NCBI GenBank assembly: GCA_947089585.1
Contig: CAMULB010000005.1
Location: forward strand, 1-42,758
Reading direction: 5' to 3'
DNA: 42,758 nt
Origin: an uncultured Lachnospiraceae bacterium
GTDB lineage: Bacteria; Bacillota; Clostridia; Lachnospirales; Lachnospiraceae
Both the position numbers and the translations under genes were made by a program. The notes below the pieces were generated by a model that was given only the letters and a program-made list of their open reading frames with translations, searched no databases and was not told where the DNA came from. Below are positions 25,295-32,718 of the stretch, in pieces. The number at the start of each line of letters is the position of its first letter. Within the stretch, counting starts at the first letter, position 1.

Positions 25295-26554
25295 TTAATG
25301 TGTCTTGCGGTTGATAAACTCCGTCTTATATTTGGAATAGACAATTTTCTGGCTGCGGTACAATCCGTAGTAGCCGGAGAGCATATAGCTGATGGCAATT
25401 GAGAGCAGAAAATAAGGCATTGCCGCAAATCCGAACAGCTCGAAGCAGATCAAAAGCGAGGTGATGGGACAGTTGGTAACGCCGCAGAAGACCGCGCCCA
25501 TGCCGATGGCTGTACAAAGCGAGGGGGCAAAACCAAACAGATGGCCGAACAGGCAGCCAAAGGTGGCTCCGATGAAAAAGGAGGGGACGATCTCGCCGCC
25601 CTTATAGCCGGCGCCCAGTGTCAGGGCGGTAAAGAGAATTTTGAGCACAAACGCGTAAGGAACGACGTCGTGTTCAAAACACGCTTCAATCACCGGCATT
25701 CCGGCGCCGTTGTAGTCCTGCGAACCTACCAGCAGCGTCAGCGCCACCAACAGGCAGCCGCCGGCAAAGACACGCAGGTAGGGATTCTTAAGATAGTTCT
25801 GATACAGGTGCTCCGAGGTATGCAGGGCAATACAGAACAGCACGCTGACGCCGGCGCAGCAGATGGCCAGAAGCAGGCAGAAAATCGCATTTCCAAAGGT
25901 AAAATCCGGGATCCTGCCGATCAAAAAATGCTCCGGCTGCACCTGAAAATAGGTGGCAATCCCGTGGGCAATCAGCGAGGAGATGACGCAGGGCACCAGC
26001 GCGGAATAATGCATAATGCCTACGCTGACGACTTCCATGGAAAAAATAGCCGCAGCCATCGGCGTGCCGAAGAGTGCGGAAAACGCCGCGCTCATGCCGC
26101 ACATAATCATGATGTGCTGATCCTTCTCGTCAAACCGAAGCAAACGGCCTAAGGAGTTGCCAATGCTGCCTCCTAACTGCAGCGCAGCGCCCTCACGGCC
26201 GGCAGAACCGCCGAACAGATGCGTCATTACGGTAGAGAGGAAGATCAGCGGAGCCATTTTCAAAGGAATGTGGTTTCCGGAATGGATGGCAGACAAAACG
26301 AGGTTGGTGCCGGTATCCTTTTCATAATGCATCAGCCGGTAAGCGCCGACAATCAAAAGACCGCCGACCGGCAAAAAAAACAACAGCCAGGGAAATTCGG
26401 CTCTGGCTTCGGTGGCATATTTCATGCAGTAATAAAAAACGGTTCCCACAATTCCGATCGCAATGCCGGATAAAATGGAAAAGAGAATCCAGCGCAATAG
26501 CAGGCCGATCCGTGACGAGATGTGCAGCAGACCGGATTTTAACTTCTGATTCAT
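25295..26554 (-). CDS. CLC-family transporter, CLC-F (fluoride/proton antiporter) type
   Basis: The 419-residue membrane protein has the CLC fold signatures: GSAGREGAALQLGGS (about 116-130) with the gating Glu121, PMAAAIFSMEV with Glu174, and ALTLGAGYKGGEIVP further on. The segment that in chloride CLCs reads GSGIP is absent; instead there is DTGTNLVLSAI (80-90), followed by APLIFLSTVMTHLFGGSAGREG. From memory this arrangement, and the terminal SGYYGLYRSQ, are features of the fluoride-exporting CLC-F clade, so fluoride export is the likely role. A start at ATG 26554 is preceded by AAGGGGG. No fluoride riboswitch was recognised upstream. A chloride-type CLC is the alternative. Confidence 0.8.
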   Translation of the reverse strand: MNQKLKSGLLHISSRIGLLLRWILFSILSGIAIGIVGTVFYYCMKYATEARAEFPWLLFFLPVGGLLIVGAYRLMHYEKDTGTNLVLSAIHSGNHIPLKMAPLIFLSTVMTHLFGGSAGREGAALQLGGSIGNSLGRLLRFDEKDQHIMIMCGMSAAFSALFGTPMAAAIFSMEVVSVGIMHYSALVPCVISSLIAHGIATYFQVQPEHFLIGRIPDFTFGNAIFCLLLAICCAGVSVLFCIALHTSEHLYQNYLKNPYLRVFAGGCLLVALTLLVGSQDYNGAGMPVIEACFEHDVVPYAFVLKILFTALTLGAGYKGGEIVPSFFIGATFGCLFGHLFGFAPSLCTAIGMGAVFCGVTNCPITSLLICFELFGFAAMPYFLLSIAISYMLSGYYGLYRSQKIVYSKYKTEFINRKTH

Positions 26555-26731
26555 AAAAAATCCCCCTTTTGCTGCGCCAAGCGGTGTTCAGATCAGGCCG
26601 TCTGGCGCGCCTTTAAGAAAAGTGTATCATTCAGGCAAAGAATACGCAAGGGGAAAATCGGAAATGGGCTGTGGGAGCGCTTGATTTGCTGCTGTTTACA
26701 TCTGGGCTGTGCACGAAAGACGTTCTAAATA

Positions 26732-26785
26732 CAAAATCAGCTGGAACAATCCGGGAGCTTCCCGAAAGGATTCCAGCTGATTTTG
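26732..26785 (-). terminator. Terminator after the C-glycoside deglycosidase genes
   Basis: Perfect 15-bp stem (26732-26746 with 26771-26785; core AATCAGCTGGAA / TTCCAGCTGATT) with further pairing inside. The minus strand reads TTTTG-TATTT after it. The rest of the gap to the CLC gene shows nothing else. Confidence 0.75.
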
Positions 26786-26807
26786 CTGTCGTAATAGCTA
26801 CTTTCGC

Positions 26808-26903
26808 AGCCAAGTGAGATTTGTCAAAGCGATTGTCGTAGCCAAGTGAGATTCGTCAAAGATATTTTGGCGGTTAGGTGAGAGCGGTCAGCGCCGCTTT
26901 CGC
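26808..26903. repeat. Three tandem 32-bp repeats 3' of the deglycosidase beta gene
   Basis: Units begin at 26808, 26840 and 26872, exactly 32 bp apart. The first two share AGCCAAGTGAGATT, then T/CGTCAAAG; the third is degenerate (GGTTAGGTGAGA, then CGGTCA). They lie between the stop of the beta-subunit gene (minus) and its terminator. Function unknown; may be part of a dispersed repeat family. Confidence 0.7.
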
Positions 26904-26914
26904 GTCTGGCTTCA

Positions 26915-27352
26915 CTATCTGCAGAGCAGGAGCTTCCGCTCATGATCCGTGCCGAACATATGCGACATATTGCCGAGGCCGCTGCCGTCTGCTTCCTGTT
27001 CCAGCGCGCCGTTGTAATTCAGCACCCAGCCGAACTGCAATTGAATCTGATGATAGCCAATCGCAAGCCCGTCCTTTTTCGGCACCCGAATCGTCAGCGG
27101 AGTGCGGAACTGCCAATATTTTTCCAGATCGAACATTTCCTCTCTTGTGTATTCCAGCCCGTCGTATTCATAGATCAGATCGTCGCGGTCAAAGGTTTCC
27201 CCGTCAACCGTCACATTGCCGAAACGGCACTGGGTGAACCATAAGCCTTTGTAATAATTCGGCACAAAGCGGAACTCAAAGCCGCTGATGTTACCGTTTT
27301 CGTCGTATGTATTGTGAAAGCCTCTTTGCTGAATCGACTGATATTCTACCAT
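26915..27352 (-). CDS. C-glycoside deglycosidase beta subunit (DUF6379-type)
   Basis: This 145-residue beta-rich protein resembles the small subunit of bacterial C-glycoside deglycosidases (DgpBC, DfgAB, CarBC types), which cleave the C-C bond between a 3-keto sugar and an aromatic aglycone, as in puerarin. Recognisable features are GFEFRFVPNYYKGLWFTQ, the VDGETFDRDDLIYEYDG segment, and GYHQIQLQFGWVLNYNG near the C-terminus. AAGGAGGGG lies 6 bases before the ATG and overlaps the stop of the alpha-subunit gene. Gene order alpha-beta in one transcript supports the pairing. The assignment is from remembered family resemblance. Confidence 0.75.
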   Translation of the reverse strand: MVEYQSIQQRGFHNTYDENGNISGFEFRFVPNYYKGLWFTQCRFGNVTVDGETFDRDDLIYEYDGLEYTREEMFDLEKYWQFRTPLTIRVPKKDGLAIGYHQIQLQFGWVLNYNGALEQEADGSGLGNMSHMFGTDHERKLLLCR

Positions 27353-27365
27353 TTTGATCCCCTCC

Positions 27366-28271
27366 TTAATATCCTAAAAGATTGCGCATCATAATCTGGT
27401 GACGCCGTATCTGTTCCGGGATGACCTCCATCGCGGCGGCAAAATTCTCCGGCGATTTTTCGGCGGAAAAGCGAAGCGGCCCTTCGTATTCGGACAACAG
27501 ATTTCCGCTCCAGCCGTTGTCCACCATCAGTTGAATGACTTCCTTATAGGGAATCGTCGTCTCCTCAAAATTCTCGTTCACGTTGGTGAATTTGGTGTGG
27601 CAGCTAAAGCTGTAGGGAAGAAAATCAACGATTTCCTCCGGTTTCGTTACATCCTCAAAGCTCCAGGGCATATGCTCCATGCCCTCGGCAGCCCGGTACT
27701 GGAACGTGCCAAAGTCGATATTGAATCCAAAATGGCATGTTTTGGTGCGGTGAATGAAATCCAGATACTCATCACGGATGTGAGGCGTATGCAGTGTAGT
27801 CGGCAGATGTACCTCGTTCTGCATGCGGACATCGTATTTCTCGGCGTAAGGAAGGGCCTTTTCAATGTAGGACTGCCAGCCCGGCTCCGGGTCGCAGATT
27901 TGATTGACACAGGTAATCTTCGTGCGCAGCGTCTTAAAGCCCAACAGATTGGCCAGACGGAAATCCTGCTTCAATTCTTCCACCATCTCGTCGTCGCTCA
28001 TTCCCGGTCCCCGATGCAGATGGTTTTCAGCCCAGTGGCCTAATTCCGCCGGCTGCAGCTGGTATTTTTCGCACAGACGCCAGTATTTGTCAATCCATTC
28101 CGTTGAAGGATTGGGGTAATTGTCGATGTAGCTGGTCAGAAGCTCAAAGCAGGTCGCGCCTGTATCGTACATCTCTTGAAAGCAGTCCTCCAATGTCATT
28201 GTTCTTCCCAGAAGATTCTCATAGCTGTAGACTGAGATTCCTCTCTGCGGATGTCCTTTTTTCTTGTCCAT
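27366..28271 (-). CDS. C-glycoside deglycosidase alpha subunit / sugar phosphate isomerase-epimerase family
   Basis: A TIM-barrel protein of the sugar isomerase/AP endonuclease family 2 superfamily. The frame is open to 28286, but GGAGGT is 7 bases upstream of the ATG at 28271, giving 301 residues. Putative metal ligands of the family are present: Glu153 and His155 in NEVH, Asp186 in FNIDFG, His225 in SCHTKF and Glu261 in LLSEYEG. Coupled to a DUF6379-type beta subunit, this matches the two-subunit Mn-dependent C-deglycosidases of gut Lachnospiraceae. The oxidoreductase that makes the 3-keto-glycoside substrate is not in the window, so it must be encoded elsewhere or the substrate differs. 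Confidence 0.8.
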   Translation of the reverse strand: MDKKKGHPQRGISVYSYENLLGRTMTLEDCFQEMYDTGATCFELLTSYIDNYPNPSTEWIDKYWRLCEKYQLQPAELGHWAENHLHRGPGMSDDEMVEELKQDFRLANLLGFKTLRTKITCVNQICDPEPGWQSYIEKALPYAEKYDVRMQNEVHLPTTLHTPHIRDEYLDFIHRTKTCHFGFNIDFGTFQYRAAEGMEHMPWSFEDVTKPEEIVDFLPYSFSCHTKFTNVNENFEETTIPYKEVIQLMVDNGWSGNLLSEYEGPLRFSAEKSPENFAAAMEVIPEQIRRHQIMMRNLLGY

Positions 28272-28354
28272 ATGTATGACCTCCATTTCCAGTGTGATTT
28301 TTAAAAACGGCCGAACCGATGTGCACCGGCTTGCTGCGGCCTCTTTGTATCTCC

Positions 28355-28383
28355 ATTATAAGAGAAACGCGTGCTTCTGCAAA
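28355..28383 (-). promoter_or_regulatory. Sigma-A promoter for the deglycosidase genes
   Basis: Minus-strand TTTGCA (28383-28378), 17-bp spacer, perfect TATAAT (28360-28355), giving a leader of about 75 bases. Confidence 0.75.
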
Positions 28384-28426
28384 TGAGGAAAGAAGAGTAT
28401 ATGATGGACAAAACGATATAGAAAGC

Positions 28427-28450
28427 CGCTGATGCCAGATCGTATCAGCG
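28427..28450 (-). terminator. Weak terminator-like hairpin after the ABC-2 operon
   Basis: CGCTGAT / ATCAGCG with a 10-base loop, 67 bp beyond the last permease stop. The minus strand lacks a solid T run afterwards, so termination is uncertain. Confidence 0.3.
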
Positions 28451-28516
28451 AAACGGATTGGAAAGGCAGCAGCCCGCTGCAAGGAGCGTATCATCTGGAA
28501 AAAGCAGCTGCCGCGC

Positions 28517-29416
28517 TTACGATCCGCTGGACTGATAATGGCGCACGCCAAAACGCCACAGCAGTCGGCAGGGGAGCAAAAAGAGCACGGCGAGAAGCGG
28601 TACCAGGATATAGTACCATTCCCTTTTTCGATCCAGCAAATACAGCAGAGGATAATACTGAACCAGTGCATAGGGAATGATGAAGGTCGTAAACAGAAGC
28701 ACTTTTTTTCCGTAAATATTGAAGGGATAGCGCCCGTATTCTTTGGCTCCGTCGGTAACGATGTTGATGAATTCCAGCCCATCGAGCGTGAAAAAGCACA
28801 ATGCGGCATAGATGAGGAAGAGACCGGAAAACAGGCAGGCGCCGCCGATGATCATAAAAATCACGGTCAGAGCCTTGGCTGGCGTCCACACAATCGTCCC
28901 GCTGCGCGCGGCATAGACAAACAGCACGATGGCCTGTACGATGCGGCCAAGGCGGGTCAGCTCGAATCGGCTGCCCAATACCTGCAGCACGAGATTCTGC
29001 GGACGCACCAGAATGCGGTCAAAGGAGCCGCTGCGCACAGTCTGGGAAAAGGTGTCAAAGCCTCTGGCCCACATCTCGGCGAAGGAAAATTCCAAAAGGA
29101 CGATGGAAAAGCAGATCAGAACCTCCAAATAGGAAAAATTCCCGACCTGGGAGAATCGCCGGAACATAAAATAAATGCCTAAAAATACATTAAAGGATAC
29201 CAGAAACTGTCCCAGGATCGAGAGGAAAAAGGAGGTCTTATATTGCATTGCGCTGCGCACGGCAATGGAAAGGTAGTGGACGTAAAGTCTGAGCGCAGAA
29301 AGCAAGCCTCGCTTCGGGAGAACAGGTTCGTCGGCGGAATGCGCGCTTTCGCATGTCCTACATTCCGACGCCGATGAGGCGCAGTGGTCGTTGGAATTCG
29401 TTTGTTTTGACTGCAT
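28517..29416 (-). CDS. ABC-2 type permease (second membrane subunit)
   Basis: The 299-residue protein has a polar, Ser/Cys-rich N-terminal extension of about 37 residues and then six transmembrane helices. The segment TVRSGSFDRILVRPQN between helices is characteristic of the COG3694-type ABC-2 permease. It forms an exporter with the permease and ATPase upstream. GGGAGG 7 bases before the ATG overlaps the previous gene's stop. Substrate unknown: relatives are annotated as multidrug or viologen exporters. The N-terminal extension, with clustered Cys and His residues, is not usual for the family. Confidence 0.85.
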   Translation of the reverse strand: MQSKQTNSNDHCASSASECRTCESAHSADEPVLPKRGLLSALRLYVHYLSIAVRSAMQYKTSFFLSILGQFLVSFNVFLGIYFMFRRFSQVGNFSYLEVLICFSIVLLEFSFAEMWARGFDTFSQTVRSGSFDRILVRPQNLVLQVLGSRFELTRLGRIVQAIVLFVYAARSGTIVWTPAKALTVIFMIIGGACLFSGLFLIYAALCFFTLDGLEFINIVTDGAKEYGRYPFNIYGKKVLLFTTFIIPYALVQYYPLLYLLDRKREWYYILVPLLAVLFLLPCRLLWRFGVRHYQSSGS

Positions 29417-29419
29417 CGT

Positions 29420-30223
29420 TTAACCTCCCTGAATGATGATTTTTTTGACAACGCGGCGGCACAAAAGCTGTCCGCCAAGTACAAGGATCAAAAGCCAGAC
29501 AGCTTGCAGCAGGATCGCTCTTGTCATCTCCATGGCCGTCATACTGCCGCTGTAAATGCGAAACGGGACGTTTTGCATGGAAGCGAACGGAAGCAGCTCC
29601 ATCAGAGCGCGCAGCCTTTGCGGTAAAAAGGGCAGCGGAAGGATGGCCCCGGACAAAAACTCCGTTGCCGAGGAAAAGATAATCTGCAGTCCGTTTGGCG
29701 AGAGCGTCAAAAGGGACAAGACCTGAATCAGCGTACAGAGCGAGACCGTGACCAGAAGTCCCAGCGTTAAGGACAGCAAAAACAGAAGTCCATGCATCCA
29801 TCCGGCCGGGCGGCATAAGCCATAGGAGGACGGCAGAAGCGCAGCCACAAGCAGGATCGGAAAGCAGCGCAGTACCGCCTTCGAGATCCGTATCGCGGTG
29901 TTCTTGGTGAACCACAGATCGTAAATGCGGATAGGACGGCAGAGCTCGTAAGCGACGCCGCCGGTCTGGATTGCGTCAAGAATCTCAGGATCCATCTGCC
30001 AGGTGGCAAAAAGTGCAAGAAAGGACTGCTGCAGCCATACATAAGCGGCGGCGGCCTTCAGGCTCATCGGAAAAGCGGATGGATCGGCCTCATAAAACGC
30101 ATGAAAGACCAAAATCTCCAAAAAGCCCCAGATAAACTGCGTGGCAATGCCCGAAGCAGCGGCCGCCCGGTATTGCAGTCCCGTCACAAAACGGAGACGG
30201 AAAAAAGAAAGATATTTTTTCAT
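29420..30223 (-). CDS. ABC-2 type permease (first membrane subunit)
   Basis: A 267-residue, six-helix membrane protein of the COG4587 type. The frame is open to 30277 but AGGAGG sits 5 bases before the ATG at 30223 (a second ATG is one codon upstream). The AIQTGGVAYELCRPIRIYDLWF loop matches the coupling region seen in its partner permease. It lies between the ATPase gene (10 bases upstream) and the second permease, so the three proteins should assemble one heterodimeric exporter. Confidence 0.85.
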   Translation of the reverse strand: MKKYLSFFRLRFVTGLQYRAAAASGIATQFIWGFLEILVFHAFYEADPSAFPMSLKAAAAYVWLQQSFLALFATWQMDPEILDAIQTGGVAYELCRPIRIYDLWFTKNTAIRISKAVLRCFPILLVAALLPSSYGLCRPAGWMHGLLFLLSLTLGLLVTVSLCTLIQVLSLLTLSPNGLQIIFSSATEFLSGAILPLPFLPQRLRALMELLPFASMQNVPFRIYSGSMTAMEMTRAILLQAVWLLILVLGGQLLCRRVVKKIIIQGG

Positions 30224-30233
30224 CATACCCTCC

Positions 30234-31022
30234 TTAAATCTGATAGTCCTGATAGAGCTGCGCAACCGTCTCATCAATGCTTAAATCCTCGCGTTGAAAG
30301 TCGTTTAATGTTTTGTCCAGCAGAAGCTGGCCTTTGCCGATCAAGAGAATGCGGCTGGTCAGGGCCTCAATGTCCTGCATGTCGTGTGTGGTGAGAATGA
30401 CTGTGGTGCCGTGGAGCTGATTTTGCCGGCGGATGAAATCGCGCACAGCCAGCTTGGATACGGCGTCGAGCCCGATCGTCGGTTCATCGAGAAAGAGGAT
30501 GCGGGGGCTATGTAGCAGCGAGGCGGCAATTTCACAGCGCATGCGCTGTCCCAAAGAAAGCTGTCGGGCCGGGGTGCGCAGAAGCTCCCCCAACTCTAAA
30601 AGCTCCGTCAATTCGTCCCGGTTGCGGCGGTAGACGGGGTCTGGAATCGCGTAGATGTCTTTTAAGAGCAAAAAGGAATCTATGACCGGGACATCCCACC
30701 ACAGCTGCGAGCGTTGTCCAAATACGACGCCGATGCGCTGGACATGACGGATCCGGTTTTTCCAGGGCACGCATCCGTCGATGCAGCACTGCCCGCTGTC
30801 CGGGGTGAGGATTCCGCTTAAGATCTTGATGGTAGAGCTCTTGCCGGCGCCGTTTGGCCCGATGTAGCCGACCATCTCACCGTCGTGGATGGTGAAGCTG
30901 ATGTCGCGCAATGCATGAATGATCTCATGCTCGCGGTGAAAGAGTGACCGGCAGGCTGCGCGAAAGCCTGCGCTTCGTTTCGCAATTCGGTACGATTTGC
31001 ATAGATGCTTGACTGTAATCAT
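30234..31022 (-). CDS. ABC-2 exporter ATP-binding protein
   Basis: The 262-residue ATPase has Walker A GPNGAGKSS (55-63), the Q-loop in GVVFGQRSQLWWD, the signature LSLGQRMRCE, Walker B ILFLDEPTIGLD and the switch His in TTHDMQD. The long N-terminal strand before Walker A and the RSQLWWDVPVIDSF block are typical of COG4586 ATPases, which pair with the two permease types found downstream. AGGAGG precedes the ATG by 8 bases. No clear promoter was identified in the 31023-31195 gap, which otherwise holds nothing recognisable. Confidence 0.93.
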   Translation of the reverse strand: MITVKHLCKSYRIAKRSAGFRAACRSLFHREHEIIHALRDISFTIHDGEMVGYIGPNGAGKSSTIKILSGILTPDSGQCCIDGCVPWKNRIRHVQRIGVVFGQRSQLWWDVPVIDSFLLLKDIYAIPDPVYRRNRDELTELLELGELLRTPARQLSLGQRMRCEIAASLLHSPRILFLDEPTIGLDAVSKLAVRDFIRRQNQLHGTTVILTTHDMQDIEALTSRILLIGKGQLLLDKTLNDFQREDLSIDETVAQLYQDYQI

Positions 31023-31236
31023 ACTTGTTTCCTCCTGGTAGTTATATTTTCATATCTTGCCAAGCGGTCTGGCTCCGTTGGATTTTGCCAACTGGATCCC
31101 GTAGGTAAAATATTGGATTTGTTCCCTGAAATGGAACGATTAGAAATGATACAGCGTTTCCCTTAGATGAAACAGGAATTTATAGTATAGCATGGGTGAA
31201 CGGAAAAAACAATTGTTTTATTTCCCAAATTGTGTA

Positions 31237-31245
31237 TGTTATAAT
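31237..31245 (+). promoter_or_regulatory. Extended -10 promoter for the Uma2 gene
   Basis: TG at 31237-31238, one base, then perfect TATAAT (31240-31245), 25 bp upstream of the start. The -35 region is poor (TTGTTT is 21 bp away). Confidence 0.6.
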
Positions 31246-31270
31246 GATAAAAAAGAAGGGATGTGAGCGC

Positions 31271-31825
31271 ATGGCATTGGCATCGAGCGAGCATTGGAGA
31301 GATGAAAAGATAAATGGTGTAGTCTATGATATGTCTCCCTCACCTGGGTATCGACATGGGATTATTAATGGCAATATTTACACAGGTATCAAGCAGGGCT
31401 TGAAAAACAGCGTGTGCCTTGTTACCATGGAAAACCTCGATTTTAAATACCATCCAGACCTAAATGACGACTATGTGTGTCCCGATGTGATGGTACTTTG
31501 CGATCGCAAGCATTTAAAGGGCGGGGCGTATTCTGGAGTTCCGAAATTCATTGCAGAGACCTTAAGCCCTTCCACGGCAAAGCGCGACATGACGGAAAAG
31601 AAAGCGATCTATGAACAGGCAGGCGTGGAGGAATATTGGATTGTTTTTCCCCAGGGATCGTTGGAGATTTACTATTTGCAGGATGGAGTATATGTGATGG
31701 AACAGCTGCTTTTGCTGCAGGACGATCCAGAGGAGGAAGAGTACAATGCCGAGCAGGAGATTTGCTTACGGGCCTTTCCTGATATCAAAATGACACTGGG
31801 AGAGATTTTTGAAGGTCTCGATTGA
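31271..31825 (+). CDS. Uma2 family (DUF820) putative restriction-endonuclease-like protein
   Basis: The frame is open from 31196, but promoter and ribosome site (GAAGGG) favour ATG 31271, giving 184 residues. The family has a PD-(D/E)xK nuclease fold; visible elements are PDVMVLCD, FIAETLSPSTAKRDMTEKKA (the Glu and Lys of the core) and YEQAGVEEYWIV. Family members are widespread, especially in cyanobacteria, with no settled role. It stands alone, convergent with a superoxide dismutase gene, and has no methylase or toxin partner beside it. Confidence 0.88.
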   Translation: MALASSEHWRDEKINGVVYDMSPSPGYRHGIINGNIYTGIKQGLKNSVCLVTMENLDFKYHPDLNDDYVCPDVMVLCDRKHLKGGAYSGVPKFIAETLSPSTAKRDMTEKKAIYEQAGVEEYWIVFPQGSLEIYYLQDGVYVMEQLLLLQDDPEEEEYNAEQEICLRAFPDIKMTLGEIFEGLD

Positions 31826-31900
31826 GAGGAAAAAACAGCAGCAGCGTTTTTGAAGCGGTATGGCCGGCAACAGAAGCGGTCATGCTTCGATATGGAAGAA

Positions 31901-31935
31901 ACGCCCTCCAGACGGGTTTGACATCTGGAGGGCGT
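31901..31935 (-). terminator. Hairpin between convergent Uma2 and superoxide dismutase genes
   Basis: Perfect 12-bp stem ACGCCCTCCAGA / TCTGGAGGGCGT with an 11-base loop. On the minus strand it is followed by TTTCTTCC, so it most likely terminates the dismutase transcript. Confidence 0.6.
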
Positions 31936-31986
31936 ATGATATTTGACAGCTTTTTCAGTGTCACGGCTGTAGTAACTTGTGCATCG

Positions 31987-32511
31987 TTACTCCATGCGGG
32001 CGGAGGGCGAACGGGTCGTCTTTTGAATTACGCCGCAGCCGATTTTTTCACCGGAATTTCCGGCAGGCTGAGAGCGGAAATCATCCGGAAGATCATGCAC
32101 AATCACGGTATGCCCTAAGATATCGCCCCATTTGAAGCGATCGGATAAAATGACGCTCCAGGCAAAGCCCTCGTGGGTGGCAAACAGCGGGGGCAGATCG
32201 CCGCCGTGAGCTGGATGCTCACAGCCGCCGGGGTTGTAATGAAGACCCGCGTCCGCAAAGGGGTCCTGTGCATTGCCGCTGCAGGAGGTTCCCTGATGAA
32301 TGTGGAAGCCAAAGACGTGGTTGCTGCAGATGGGGGATACGACCGGAAGATTGTACAGCTCTGCGTTGACGAGTACGCCGTCCGTCACCGGATAGAAACG
32401 AACCATGCCGTGCAGATTGGGGTATTTGCTGCTTCCCTCGATGGAAGCGTAAGCTGCGGGCATCTCATAGAGCAGCGTGTTCAGATAGCTAAGTCCGGGA
32501 TTTAATTCCAT
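31987..32511 (-). CDS. sodC: Cu/Zn superoxide dismutase family protein, cytoplasmic
   Basis: SodC converts superoxide to oxygen and peroxide. All metal ligands can be aligned in the 174-residue protein: Cu ligands His70 and His72 (FHIH), bridging His91 (LHYNP), Zn ligands His99, His102 and Asp105 (CEHPAHGGD), and Cu ligand His139 (VIVHD). Cys77 and Cys159 could form the usual disulfide. The active-site Arg of the GNAGxRxACGV block is replaced: the sequence is GNSGEKIGCGV, with Lys156. The zinc loop is short. No signal peptide is seen, unlike most bacterial SodC. GGAG is 6-8 bases before the ATG. Some Firmicutes homologues (YojM) have lost metal ligands; this one has not. Confidence 0.87.
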   Translation of the reverse strand: MELNPGLSYLNTLLYEMPAAYASIEGSSKYPNLHGMVRFYPVTDGVLVNAELYNLPVVSPICSNHVFGFHIHQGTSCSGNAQDPFADAGLHYNPGGCEHPAHGGDLPPLFATHEGFAWSVILSDRFKWGDILGHTVIVHDLPDDFRSQPAGNSGEKIGCGVIQKTTRSPSARME

Positions 32512-32630
32512 TTTAACTCCAAAAAAACGTTCTTAAAATCAGTATATGCACAAGACGCGGCAGAGGTGTTCGGCGATTCAGGAGCAAAGCGCTTTCTGCC
32601 AAATGTTTTCAGACATGCGTGAGCAAACTC

Positions 32631-32658
32631 TTGACAAATTTTTCCCATGTGTTAGAAT
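32631..32658 (+). promoter_or_regulatory. Sigma-A promoter for leuS
   Basis: Perfect TTGACA (32631-32636), 16-bp spacer, TAGAAT (32653-32658). The leader is only about 55 bases, too short for a T-box. Confidence 0.85.
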
Positions 32659-32685
32659 TTTGAAGTAAATGATGCAAAGAGAACA

Positions 32686-32701
32686 TCAGCCGGCCGGCTG
32701 A
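32686..32701 (+). repeat. 16-bp perfect GC palindrome in the leuS leader
   Basis: TCAGCCGGCCGGCTGA reads the same on both strands and ends 4 bases before the AGGAGGA ribosome site. In RNA it could fold into a very stable short hairpin or mediate dimers; in DNA it could be a protein site. Confidence 0.5.
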
Positions 32702-32718
32702 ATCAGGAGGAATGATAT

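Noticed and set aside
26555..26650. Fluoride riboswitch before the CLC-F-like gene
   Set aside because: The expected GGxGATGG start and pseudoknot partner are missing; only an unrelated stem is visible.
26808..26903. CRISPR array
   Set aside because: Only three directly abutting degenerate units without unique spacers, and no cas genes.
27399..28043. Long plus-strand frame opposite the deglycosidase alpha gene
   Set aside because: Antisense to a protein with clear conserved metal-ligand motifs; no ribosome site.
31822..32118. Plus-strand open frame of 98 codons after the Uma2 gene
   Set aside because: It crosses the terminator hairpin and lies opposite the conserved coding sequence of the superoxide dismutase; no ribosome site or family resemblance.
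32520..32718. T-box riboswitch upstream of leuS
   Set aside because: The mapped promoter leaves only about 55 bases of leader, with no specifier stem or T-box sequence.
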